NCBI GenBank assembly: GCA_002439095.1
Contig: DJOT01000022.1
Span: forward strand, 415-64,414
Origin: Bacteroidales bacterium UBA6431
Lineage (GTDB): Bacteria; Bacteroidota; Bacteroidia; Bacteroidales; UBA932
DNA: 64,000 bases
Direction of reading: 5' to 3'
Part shown: piece after piece, positions 52,917-61,233 of the stretch
Layout of the letters: each line of letters starts with the position of its first letter
Position numbering within the stretch: position 1 is the first letter of the stretch
Notes under the pieces: generated by a model
The model's input: only the letters and a program-made list of their open reading frames with translations
Told to the model about the DNA's origin: nothing
Database searches by the model: none
Translations under genes and position numbers: made by a program

Positions 52917-55273
52917 AAAATAAAAGACAAAAGACAAATAAAAGACAGCAAGTTGCTATTGTAGAAAGTTTAGACACTAAGATAGCAAAAGCTGTTTATG
53001 CCGAAAAAAAGATTTCGGAAAGAATCATCGGCTATTTCCCTTACGAGCTTCAGTTTGTAAAGGCTACATATTTTGGTACAACTCAACGACCTGCTAAAAT
53101 TTCTGCAATTGAAAAAGGAATAGTTGGCATACTGCTAATTGATGGCCATTCGTCTTTTAGCACCATTGGTCAAATCCTTGGATTAGATGTAGTTAATGAC
53201 AAAGCAGAAAAGTCAATCTTGTCAAAAGCTTTGGATGGACTTCGATCTTTTAATGCTATTGAAGGTGACGACGACTATATTGCTCTTACCGAAGCAGGTA
53301 AGGTGTATGCTGACAAAGGTGAACGTCCTGACACATACCAAAAGTCTTTTGACATATTTGTAGATTCAGACCACGCTGATTGGAAAACTATTAAAAATGC
53401 ATTGTCTACAGTAAATGAGCATATAAAATTTATCAACACCAAGTGTGAAGATTTGTCTTTAACAATAGATGAAATAAAAGAATATGCGGCTGTACAGGCT
53501 CAAGATGTACATTATCCCCAAGAGCGTTATTTGCTAGAAAGTGCAGATTGGAAAGAAGGACATAAAGGTAGCTATAAAATGTACATATGCTTTGTGCAAG
53601 GTGTAAGTACTGGTATTGTTAGAGCTTTTGCATTTGATGAAAACATAAACAGCCTTAATCCTGTTGTCGCAGAATACATCAATAGCGATGCTACCTTGGC
53701 ATCCCAGTTGTTGGATAAATGTATAAAGTTAGAGTGCGAAATGAATTTTGGCACTCAAATACTTGATGAAGAAGCTGCAAAGGAAGCGAAAGCTAATGTT
53801 TCGCAAGACATTATCGAGGCTGAAAAGCGTCTTGTTGATGAAGAGGCAGAAGAGGAGCAAATAGTTGAAGAAACAAATGCTGAAAATGAGAGCAATAACG
53901 TAGAAAAAACTTCAATTGCAAAACCTGCAAAAGAGACAACAGTAAAGACAAAAGATCGCCTTCATAAGAAAGCTTTGTACGACTCTGTTTCATTTGAAGT
54001 TGAATTGCAGAAGATTTTCAAGGAAGATAATCCAGATGAAATATGGCTTATGAGTCCATGGATTAGAAAAACTGCATTTATGAATGACAGAGGCCCTCTT
54101 ATTGAGAATTTCTTGGCAGATGAAAACAAGCGCATATTTATTGCTTATTCCGAACCAGCTCAATCTCCAAATAATGAGAAACCTATGATAGATGAAGAAG
54201 TTGAGCCAGGAATAAAAATGCTCGCAGATCAATATCCAAACTTCTTTTACGTTCAATTGCCAGAGTTTCATTTTAAGAATGTCATTGAAGTAAAGGGAGA
54301 TCAAAAGATACTATTTTCAGGCAGCTTCAATGTCCTGTCATTCTATGTTTCTGAGCATCAAACACATGTTAGACGTGAAGAAATGGCATTGGCTAACCCA
54401 TCAATAGCAAAAAGCAAATACGTTAGTTTCCAAGTTGAATTTGCAGAAAAATATGCAGAGCGTATTAAGAAAGCAATTGAGGAATTGAGTCTAGAAGCTG
54501 TTGAAAGTTACAAAAATGAAAGAATGGACTACTTCCTTAGCATTGATAATTCTGAAATAAAAAAACTATATCTCCCTATAGTTGAACTGTTAGAAGAAAA
54601 GAAGTATCAAGGTATTGTTTCGTCTATACGTAAGCGTTTGACTACAATTGGACAACAACTCCTCGCTCTTGCCAATACCATAGGTGTTAATAGCAAGAAA
54701 AAGATAGAGTTAAAGAAAGAGTTGGATATCATTGAGAAAAATATGAACACAAATTCCGTTGATGATCCGTCATTGGCTGAGCTTCTTTCCAACAACAAAC
54801 AGTTGCTTGAACACGTCAAAGAACAAAAGATTTTCCCAGGAAGAAAGGAAGGCTTTAAGGGAAATAACCCTCAGCAAAGACCAACAAGCCCAAGAACAAT
54901 AGGTGCTGTGCAGCAAAGTGGTATTCTTAGTGAAGATCCAGAAGCAACTAAAGACGGTCTATCTTTGTATCTAGCAAGACTTAGTCAGGCATTCATTAAT
55001 CGGGAGATAAAGAAGACTCCTATGAATGACAAACTGCTTGCTATAGTTCAAGATGATGAACTCGTCAAACTAATGGAAATGCTTACAGTCATGCCTTCAC
55101 GTAACAGAGATAATGCTTTTGATTTATCAATTGGTATTAGCAGTTATTTGTTTATGTATCATACACTTTTCAATCACAAGGAAGATTTTACTGCAAAGCA
55201 AAAGCGAACAAAGCAACGCTTAATTCAAGTGAATCAAAACAATATACAAGAAATAGTAAAGAAGTTATCATAA
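52913..55273 (+). CDS. Phospholipase D-superfamily nuclease-like protein
   Basis: The protein is 786 residues. Residues about 20-120 look like a winged-helix region, and 270-345 are a Glu-rich linker. One HKD-type motif is present: H453-x-K455 in EFHFKNVIEVKGD, followed by GSFN at 470-473, which are the PLD catalytic elements; the preceding DEIWLMSPWIRKTAF is also typical. A single motif suggests dimerisation. The C-terminal 250 residues are helical. PLD proteins of this kind are nucleases in defence systems such as DISARM and Mokosh. It overlaps the helicase gene and is one base from the next gene. Confidence 0.75.
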   Translation: MKNKRQKTNKRQQVAIVESLDTKIAKAVYAEKKISERIIGYFPYELQFVKATYFGTTQRPAKISAIEKGIVGILLIDGHSSFSTIGQILGLDVVNDKAEKSILSKALDGLRSFNAIEGDDDYIALTEAGKVYADKGERPDTYQKSFDIFVDSDHADWKTIKNALSTVNEHIKFINTKCEDLSLTIDEIKEYAAVQAQDVHYPQERYLLESADWKEGHKGSYKMYICFVQGVSTGIVRAFAFDENINSLNPVVAEYINSDATLASQLLDKCIKLECEMNFGTQILDEEAAKEAKANVSQDIIEAEKRLVDEEAEEEQIVEETNAENESNNVEKTSIAKPAKETTVKTKDRLHKKALYDSVSFEVELQKIFKEDNPDEIWLMSPWIRKTAFMNDRGPLIENFLADENKRIFIAYSEPAQSPNNEKPMIDEEVEPGIKMLADQYPNFFYVQLPEFHFKNVIEVKGDQKILFSGSFNVLSFYVSEHQTHVRREEMALANPSIAKSKYVSFQVEFAEKYAERIKKAIEELSLEAVESYKNERMDYFLSIDNSEIKKLYLPIVELLEEKKYQGIVSSIRKRLTTIGQQLLALANTIGVNSKKKIELKKELDIIEKNMNTNSVDDPSLAELLSNNKQLLEHVKEQKIFPGRKEGFKGNNPQQRPTSPRTIGAVQQSGILSEDPEATKDGLSLYLARLSQAFINREIKKTPMNDKLLAIVQDDELVKLMEMLTVMPSRNRDNAFDLSIGISSYLFMYHTLFNHKEDFTAKQKRTKQRLIQVNQNNIQEIVKKLS

Positions 55274-55274
55274 C

Positions 55275-55910
55275 ATGTCAAGATTCGAATCATCAAGATT
55301 TGTGCGCAACCCTCAGGTAATGCATGTGGATGTATTAAAGTCCGCATGCGATGCTTTGGGGTGGCAATACACCATCCAAGATAACATACTAACAGTTTCG
55401 GATGCTAAACAGAAATCTCGCCTATATGGTGAGTTTGCATTAAAGTTGAACCTTACAACAAATGAAGTCACTTACAACACGTATTATATGCCTAATGCCG
55501 CCCAAAAGGTATTAGAACTTCAAGAGCAATTCTACGCATTAAATGCCACATATGCAAAGAACTCATTAATTCAAGAGTTTAAGAAGAAAGGGTTTAATTA
55601 CAAGGAGAATGAACATTTCACACCAAACTCAGAAGAGGTATATAGCTTCTATATGGTTGGACGCTCTAAAGATAAAAACGAGACGGAACCTGTTGCGCAA
55701 ATAAAGTTCACCATCCTTAAAGATGGCACGATAGTAACAGATTCCGACTATTTGCCTAACGATGTCAATGAGCGTGCTCATGACGCAATGGATGTTTTGG
55801 AACAGCTGTTAGGAAACAAGCGTGTGATGACAAAGAAACCTATACCTGCGAAATATGCAGGAAAGCTTAAGCCTCGCCGAGTAAATATTCAAACTATTGA
55901 ACAGAAATAG
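55275..55910 (+). CDS. Ycf35/DUF1257-like protein fused to a DUF2997-like tail
   Basis: The protein is 211 residues. The N-terminal 120 residues (LKSACDALGWQYTIQDNILTV) recall the DUF1257/Ycf35 pattern of a small alpha/beta protein that follows a sequence such as 'ALxxLGW'. The tail AQIKFTILKDGTIVTDSDYL followed by MDVLEQLLG closely resembles DUF2997, which normally is a separate small gene beside DUF1257 and Ycf46-type ATPases. The match is by pattern only. Spacing of one base before and two bases after shows strict co-transcription. It may be the partner or adaptor of the ATPase that follows. Confidence 0.6.
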   Translation: MSRFESSRFVRNPQVMHVDVLKSACDALGWQYTIQDNILTVSDAKQKSRLYGEFALKLNLTTNEVTYNTYYMPNAAQKVLELQEQFYALNATYAKNSLIQEFKKKGFNYKENEHFTPNSEEVYSFYMVGRSKDKNETEPVAQIKFTILKDGTIVTDSDYLPNDVNERAHDAMDVLEQLLGNKRVMTKKPIPAKYAGKLKPRRVNIQTIEQK

Positions 55911-55912
55911 CC

Positions 55913-57526
55913 ATGGAATCAATTTATACAAAAATCAAGGATATGCTATCTGCATATTACCCCGTGTTTTATCTGAATAGTTTTGAATATGACAGGACAA
56001 AACAGAAAATAGAGGGAATTGCAGACCTTTTACGCACAGATAATAAGGAGGTGCGTATCTATACTTGGAATTGTGTAGAGGGCTTGATGGAGAAGACCCC
56101 AGAAGGCTCTTTGTATAAAGGAGAAGAATACGATGAACCAGAAATGACTTTGAAGTATATCTACAAGAATGAGAATAGAGAAATTAAAGATATCTTTATT
56201 CTTGAAGATCTGAGCAATTACATTGAAGAGGATAAAATCAAGTATTACATCCGTAAGATAGCTGAGCATGCAAAATTCACGAACACTCATGCAATTATCT
56301 TGTCTGCTATTTACAAGTTACCAACAGAACTGGAGAAATATGTAACTGTTCTTAATATACCTCTACCAGATAGAACAGACATGGAGCGAACCTTGGCTGT
56401 TGTAGAACGACAAACTAAGAAGAATCTTTCTGTTGAGATGAGAAACAAAATGGTAGATGCAGCATTAGGCATGACCTCAATGGAAGCAGACCTTGCATTT
56501 TGTTTAGCGGCTGTTAAAGATAGTCTTGGAGAAAATGCCCCCTATACAGTTTCAGCAGAAAAGGAGCAAATCATTCGCAAATCAGGCATCTTGGATTTCT
56601 TTCCCAAAAATGAAAGTTTGAAAGATGTTGGTGGTATGGATGTTCTGAAGGATTGGCTATTCAAACGTCAAATAGCTTATCAAAAGAGAGCAAGAGATTG
56701 GGGATTGCAAGAGCCTAAAGGTTTATTATTGCTTGGTGTCCCTGGCTGTGGCAAGAGTTTGACGGCAAAAAGCATAGCCTCTTTCTGGAATATGCCATTA
56801 CTACGTTTGGATGTCGGCAAAGTATTCCAAGGATTAGTTGGAAGTAGCGAAGATAATATTAGGAAAGCAATAGCAACTGCAGAAGCAGTCGCGCCATGTG
56901 TGTTATGGATTGACGAAATAGAAAAAGGACTTGGTGGAGCTCAATCAAGTGGATCTACTGATGGCGGTGTGACTTCGCGCATCTTTTCAACTATTCTGAC
57001 ATGGATGCAAGAAAAGACTTCTCCTGTTTTTGTCGTTGCTACAGCCAACAATATCAATCAACTTCCTCCAGAATTATTGCGCAAAGGGCGTTTTGATGAG
57101 ATTTTTTTTGTTGATCTTCCATCAAAGGAGGAGCGCAAAAACATCTTTACCATTCATCTTAACAAGAAAGGTCAAAACCCGACAAATTACCCTATGGAGT
57201 CTCTCGCCAATAATACTGAAGGTTTTAATGGTGCAGAAATCGAAGAGTGTATTAAAGAAGCGATGTTTGATGCTTATGTTGAAAAACCAGAGAATCCTCA
57301 ACTTAAGACAACGCATCTAATGAATGCGATTTTAAAAACAGTCCCGTTGTCTACCACGATGAAAGAGCAAATTGCTGCGCTTAGAAATTGGGCAGCAACG
57401 AGAGCAAAGAATGCCTCAATTATTGTAAGGAAAGAGCAACAGAAGGAAATGCCAATTCTTCTAACTCGTCCAGAGTTGGAATTGGAAAGGTCATTTGACT
57501 TGAACAACTCCAAAGAGAATAAATAA
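55913..57526 (+). CDS. Ycf46-like AAA+ ATPase
   Basis: The protein is 537 residues. The N-terminal 230 residues match the Ycf46 lead-in (YPVFYLNSFEYDR). The AAA+ core follows: DVGGMDVLKDWLFKR, Walker A GVPGCGKSLTAK with K281, Walker B VLWIDEIEKGLGG with D334/E335, VFVVATANNINQLPPELLRK and GRFDEIFFVDLPS. This is very close to Ycf46 of cyanobacteria and plastids. Such ATPases probably remodel proteins, but their role is unclear. It is the last gene of the operon; only IS remnants follow. Its link with helicase and nuclease is unusual. Confidence 0.85.
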   Translation: MESIYTKIKDMLSAYYPVFYLNSFEYDRTKQKIEGIADLLRTDNKEVRIYTWNCVEGLMEKTPEGSLYKGEEYDEPEMTLKYIYKNENREIKDIFILEDLSNYIEEDKIKYYIRKIAEHAKFTNTHAIILSAIYKLPTELEKYVTVLNIPLPDRTDMERTLAVVERQTKKNLSVEMRNKMVDAALGMTSMEADLAFCLAAVKDSLGENAPYTVSAEKEQIIRKSGILDFFPKNESLKDVGGMDVLKDWLFKRQIAYQKRARDWGLQEPKGLLLLGVPGCGKSLTAKSIASFWNMPLLRLDVGKVFQGLVGSSEDNIRKAIATAEAVAPCVLWIDEIEKGLGGAQSSGSTDGGVTSRIFSTILTWMQEKTSPVFVVATANNINQLPPELLRKGRFDEIFFVDLPSKEERKNIFTIHLNKKGQNPTNYPMESLANNTEGFNGAEIEECIKEAMFDAYVEKPENPQLKTTHLMNAILKTVPLSTTMKEQIAALRNWAATRAKNASIIVRKEQQKEMPILLTRPELELERSFDLNNSKENK

Positions 57527-57552
57527 CGAACTATATTAAGCTTTAGATAATG

Positions 57553-57711
57553 CCAAAAGTAGCACTACAATTACACGAGCATGACCCTCCGGCGGAAGTC
57601 CTTGATTTTCAAGCTTGCCGGGACGGTCTCGCCGATGAGCTTGTAGTACGCTTTGACTTTTTTATTAGGTGTTTCTATCAATATTTCACCATGCTTGTTT
57701 CGGAAGCACAT
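57553..57711 (-). mobile_element. 3' fragment of an IS1634-type element
   Basis: The end repeat CCAAAAGTAGCACTACA and the last about 45 codons of the transposase, reading on the minus strand, match the complete copy at 47512-49301. The fragment ends abruptly in GAAGCACAT. Slight differences (CTCC for TGCC and others) show it diverged from the intact copy. Confidence 0.8.
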
Positions 57712-57718
57712 TACAAAA

Positions 57719-58030
57719 TTCGGAGCATGACCACCCAGTCTCGCAGTCGAAAATCCAGTGATTATTTCGGAGCATAACCACCCAAAAAGCGGTAAAAACC
57801 TTACAAAAATTGCGTGCGCGAGGCCGACGGCCGCCCCACCTTTTCGGAGCATATGCACCCACTTTTGTAAGAAAATCGTTTGAGGGACAATGCTTTTCGG
57901 AGCATAGCCACCCACTTGTTCGTTAACTTTGCAGCTCAACCATAAATTGAGCAAGCCATGGCAGGTAAATGTAAAGAAATGAACAAAATCAAGCAAGCGT
58001 CTCGCAAAGATAGGCCACCACGTTGCCATT
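57719..58030 (+). mobile_element. IS21-family left-end remnant
   Basis: Four copies of a terminal repeat, TTCGGAGCATAGCCACCCA and close variants, occur at about 57719, 57765, 57843 and 57896. They are followed by a promoter-like TAACTTTG and an istA start at 57958 (MAGKCKEMNKIKQ) that breaks off after 13 codons. It is a different IS21 type from the remnant at 18340. Confidence 0.7.
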
Positions 58031-58139
58031 TTACGGCAGTAGCAGATGCATTTTTATGATTATTACGGGATGTCTTTCCACATTCTGGGCTTTCGCTTAA
58101 GGCTCAAGCGTCAAGCAAACGCAGCGGCCATTTTAGCAA

Positions 58140-58160
58140 GCGGCAAAAATAAGTTGCCGC
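58140..58160. repeat. GCGGCAA/TTGCCGC hairpin, copy 2
   Basis: Same stem as at 42787-42808, with a loop one base shorter. Together with the repeat at 58274 it fills the gap between IS remnants and the ATPase gene; 58031-58457 shows no convincing gene. Confidence 0.5.
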
Positions 58161-58273
58161 TTACTAATATCCTTCTCGTCGAACTTGCATTGTTCAAGAA
58201 ACAAGTGCAAGGAAAGCCGTTTCTGATTCCTGACTATTTACCAATTCTTGCCTTGGACCGGTTTGAGCAACCT

Positions 58274-58430
58274 GTACGGGAAAGGAGGGTTTTCCCGTAC
58301 AAAACGGTGCTGCCGGGGCATTCGGTACGGGAGAAAGGAGAGGTTTGCCGAACGGAATAGCGGCAACGGCCTGGAGGGGCCACGTTGGGTGCCGCGGCCG
58401 TCCTGCCGGGTTGCAGTGAAAACGCCGAAA
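58274..58430. repeat. GTACGGG intergenic repeat, copy 1
   Basis: GTACGGGAAA and TTTTCCCGTAC form a stem, followed by AAACGGTG and GCATTCGGTACGGGA. The second copy at 61007 has the same order, with weaker similarity for another 70 bases (GTTGCAG). It lies beyond the 3' end of the ATPase gene. Confidence 0.65.
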
Positions 58431-58457
58431 CCCGCTCACACCTGGTCTGTCAACAAG

Positions 58458-59756
58458 TCATAACTTGTTGATTCTTTCAAGCAAGAAGTCTTCGATATTA
58501 ATATACTGCACACCTCTCTCGTCTGTCCACGGCAGGATATTGTCGCCAACCACGACAATCTTGGCAAACGAGTCGTCTATACGATTGAGGGAATTTACCT
58601 CCTGCTGCCGTTTCTCCTCATCAGCGGTTGTAAGAGCCGACTGGATGTAGTAACGTTTGTCTGCCCGATTCACTACGAAATCCACTTCGAGTTGAGTGCG
58701 GATATTTTTTCCCGAGACAGTATGGTTGTACTCGACCACTCCGACATCGATGCTGAAACCTCGCGATGCAAGTTCATTATAAAGGATATTCTCCATTATG
58801 TGGTTTTCTTCCTGTTGACGGAAGTTCAGGCGCGCGTTACGTAACCCGATATCGGTAAAATAGTATTTGAGCGGGGTATCGATATATGAACGCCCTTTTA
58901 TATCGTAACGATATGCTTTACACAATATATACGCATCAATGAAGCATCCGAGGTAAGTGGAGATGGTTTCGTTCTTTATCTTCAACCCTTTGACCGATTG
59001 GAATGTATTGGCAAGCCGCGTCGGATTGGTAAGAGACCCCACGGCTGATGCGACAACATTGAGTAACTCATCAAGTGTATCTGTATCAGCACGCAGACGA
59101 TTTCTCTCAATAACATCCCTTATATAAGTGAGACTAAAAAGATCTTGAAGGTACTTAGCTTTTTCCTCGTGGGTTTTCTTCTGCAAGACAAACGGCATTC
59201 CGCCATATGCGACAAACTCTCGCCAAGCAAAGCGCTTTTCATCAGGATAGGCGGCGTAAAACTCATCATAGGTTAGCGGTGTGATATGAATCTCTTCGCC
59301 CCGGTCCCTGAAAGCAGTGGCAACATCGGACGATAGCATTTTGGAATTGCTTCCCGTCACATAGACATCAACATTTTGAAGACTTTTTAATCCCAAAAGT
59401 ACATCTACAAAGGATATTGTGGAGTGCGACTCTTTAGGCAGATATGGGTTGGCAATTTCCTCCACCATTTGAATCTCATCAAGCAGTATATAGTAATCTT
59501 TTGTGGCATCGCTTGCCATTTGCCGGAGGTATGCTCCAAGTTCCATCGGATTACGGTAACGCACATTGATGTCGTTATCCAATTCGAGCGAAATAATCTG
59601 CTCGGGGGCGACACCATCCCTTATCAGGTATTCACGGTAAAGCACACTCAGCAAGTATGATTTGCCGCAACGCCTGATACCGGTTATGATCTTTATCTGC
59701 CCATTCCATCGGCTGCTGATCAATCGCTTGAGATAACGGTTTCGTTCTATTCTCAT
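58458..59756 (-). CDS. AAA_14/DUF4143-type ATPase
   Basis: The protein is 432 residues from the ATG at 59756; a longer frame starts inside the promoter. Walker A is GIRRCGKSYL near residues 26-35, Walker B YILLDEIQMV, then VTGSNSKMLSSDVAT. The DUF4143 part has IMENILYNELASRGF, LEVDFVVN and YYIQSAL. It is the closest relative here of the protein at 11670-12923. The -7 TAAATTTG is at 59799-59806 on the minus strand, and the leader contains a perfect TGCGG/CCGCA hairpin. Lone gene, function unknown. Confidence 0.87.
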   Translation of the reverse strand: MRIERNRYLKRLISSRWNGQIKIITGIRRCGKSYLLSVLYREYLIRDGVAPEQIISLELDNDINVRYRNPMELGAYLRQMASDATKDYYILLDEIQMVEEIANPYLPKESHSTISFVDVLLGLKSLQNVDVYVTGSNSKMLSSDVATAFRDRGEEIHITPLTYDEFYAAYPDEKRFAWREFVAYGGMPFVLQKKTHEEKAKYLQDLFSLTYIRDVIERNRLRADTDTLDELLNVVASAVGSLTNPTRLANTFQSVKGLKIKNETISTYLGCFIDAYILCKAYRYDIKGRSYIDTPLKYYFTDIGLRNARLNFRQQEENHIMENILYNELASRGFSIDVGVVEYNHTVSGKNIRTQLEVDFVVNRADKRYYIQSALTTADEEKRQQEVNSLNRIDDSFAKIVVVGDNILPWTDERGVQYINIEDFLLERINKL

Positions 59757-59809
59757 GTTATGGAGGGTATTTTTGCGGTTATCCGCATTTTTACCCTGCA
59801 AATTTACAT

Positions 59810-60138
59810 AAAAACTTGAGTTCTTGATGCATCGCTGAAAAAATTTGACCTTTCATGACCTTCTGACTGACCTTCCCTGAGAATGGTTGACACTTTAGAG
59901 GTTGTTTAACTGATATACTTTACATCATCTCTGAATAGGTTTACAACTATCCGTTGATTCAACTGTTTCCCCTTACAGATTCTCTGATTCAGTTTACATC
60001 ACTGCTTTTTCAGAAGGATTTCCTCTCATTTTTGTCTGCCTTTCCAGGTGTGAGCCATTTCGCCGGAACCCACCCACACATAGCAAATAAATCCCCGAAA
60101 AAAGCCCCAGCCGATTATTAGATTCCGCAGAAAAAGAT
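59810..60138. other. Gene-free stretch
   Basis: About 330 bases between the ATPase promoter and the next promoter. No reading frame, hairpin or repeat of note was seen, apart from a loosely repeated TTTACA-TC pattern. Confidence 0.5.
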
Positions 60139-60146
60139 TATGTTTG
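60139..60146 (+). promoter_or_regulatory. Promoter -7 element of the TauE/SafE gene
   Basis: TATGTTTG, about 80 bases before the start. The preceding AGATTCCGCA is shared with the promoter at 61208, so both may use the same factor. Confidence 0.5.
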
Positions 60147-60227
60147 CACCGAACAACATGAACAGATTTCCAAAAGCGTGCCCGAAAGCAAACAGTGGCC
60201 TTCTGGGGAACGATGATTTAGGCTAAG

Positions 60228-60950
60228 ATGATGTACTTGATCCTCATATTGGTCGGCCTGGTTGCCGGATTGCTGTCCGGATCGGTAGGTTTTGGCGGCG
60301 GAATGATTCTACTGCCCGTAATCACATATTTCTATGGTGTGGAGGTGGCTGTGCCGGTTTCGACTGTTGCACAGCTGTTGAGCAATCTCTCCCGTGTGGG
60401 GATGGGCTGGAAAGAGATCAACTGGAAGGCTGTCGGACGTTTCCTGATACTGGCCGTTCCATTCACGGCATTGGGAGCATTCGGCTTCGCCAAGGTGCCG
60501 AAAGGTCCGATGACTGTCGTCCTTTGCACCTTCCTGATTGTGTTCGCCATAATGAAGATAATGGGCAAGATGCGCCTGCCACACAAGCCTGCTACTATGA
60601 TAGCCGGCGGCGGGGTGACAGGACTAATTAACGGACTGCTTGGCATATCCGGACCTCTGAGCAGTGCCGTCTTCCTTTCGTTTGAACTCGAACCGCTCAG
60701 CTACATAGCTTCAGAAGCGACAGCGGCTGCCGTCATGCATATCGTCAAGGCTGCCGTGTACGGCAAGCTCAACCTGATGAACGGCAGTATTTTCATTACC
60801 GGCATAGGCATCGGCTGTGCCATGATGCTGGGCAATTTCATCGCCATGCGTTGCATACGCAATGTCAACAAGGAACTCTATCAGAAGATTGTCGCCGGAG
60901 TGATGATTGCCGTATCGCTTTGGCTGATTGTTTCGCAGTTTGTTGACTGA
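60228..60950 (+). CDS. TauE/SafE-family membrane transporter
   Basis: The protein is 240 residues with about seven or eight membrane segments. The family signatures are GLLSGSVGFGGGMILLPVI at the N-terminus and GGGVTGLINGLLGISGP in the middle, the inverted-repeat halves. TauE/SafE proteins export sulfite, sulfoacetate or related organic anions; substrate here is unknown. ATG at 60228 is followed by a second ATG at 60231. It is a single gene with its own promoter, followed by an intergenic repeat. Confidence 0.87.
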   Translation: MMYLILILVGLVAGLLSGSVGFGGGMILLPVITYFYGVEVAVPVSTVAQLLSNLSRVGMGWKEINWKAVGRFLILAVPFTALGAFGFAKVPKGPMTVVLCTFLIVFAIMKIMGKMRLPHKPATMIAGGGVTGLINGLLGISGPLSSAVFLSFELEPLSYIASEATAAAVMHIVKAAVYGKLNLMNGSIFITGIGIGCAMMLGNFIAMRCIRNVNKELYQKIVAGVMIAVSLWLIVSQFVD

Positions 60951-61006
60951 TAGACTTTCGGATACGCGGCGATTCCTTGTCCTTTCGGGAGAAGCGGGAT
61001 GTTTTC

Positions 61007-61135
61007 GTACGGGAAAGTGGGATTTCCCGTACGAAACGGTGTCAGAGGAGCATTCGGTACGGGAAAGGCGGGTTTCTCGTACCTAATGGCGCTAACGACC
61101 GTGGTGGAGCACCGCCGGCTGAGTTGCAGGGCAGG
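61007..61135. repeat. GTACGGG intergenic repeat, copy 2
   Basis: CGTACGGGAAAG, ATTTCCCGTACG and GCATTCGGTACGGGAAAGG repeat the order of copy 1 at 58274. It lies just after the transporter gene. Confidence 0.65.
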
Positions 61136-61207
61136 ACACCGGCGCAGGCGAGAGCAAATTCCCCCGAAAAAACTTCCGCCGACAACATAGATTCCGCACC
61201 AAAAGCT

Positions 61208-61215
61208 TATATTTG
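61208..61215 (+). promoter_or_regulatory. Promoter -7 element of the TPR lipoprotein
   Basis: TATATTTG fits the consensus exactly and lies 19 bases before the ATG at 61234. Confidence 0.6.
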
Positions 61216-61233
61216 CAAAAACATAAACAGACT

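Noticed and set aside
47209..57526. Calling the operon Mokosh or DISARM
   Set aside because: The helicase and PLD parts recall them, but no kinase domain (Mokosh type I), DUF1998 or methyltransferase (DISARM) is present, and the Ycf46 module is extra.
57571..58029. A 152-codon minus-strand frame after the helicase operon
   Set aside because: It is formed by chance from the IS1634 remnant and the IS21 end read backwards.
58046..58360. A 104-codon plus-strand frame
   Set aside because: It runs through a hairpin and the GTACGGG repeat; no domain and no ribosome-binding site were seen.
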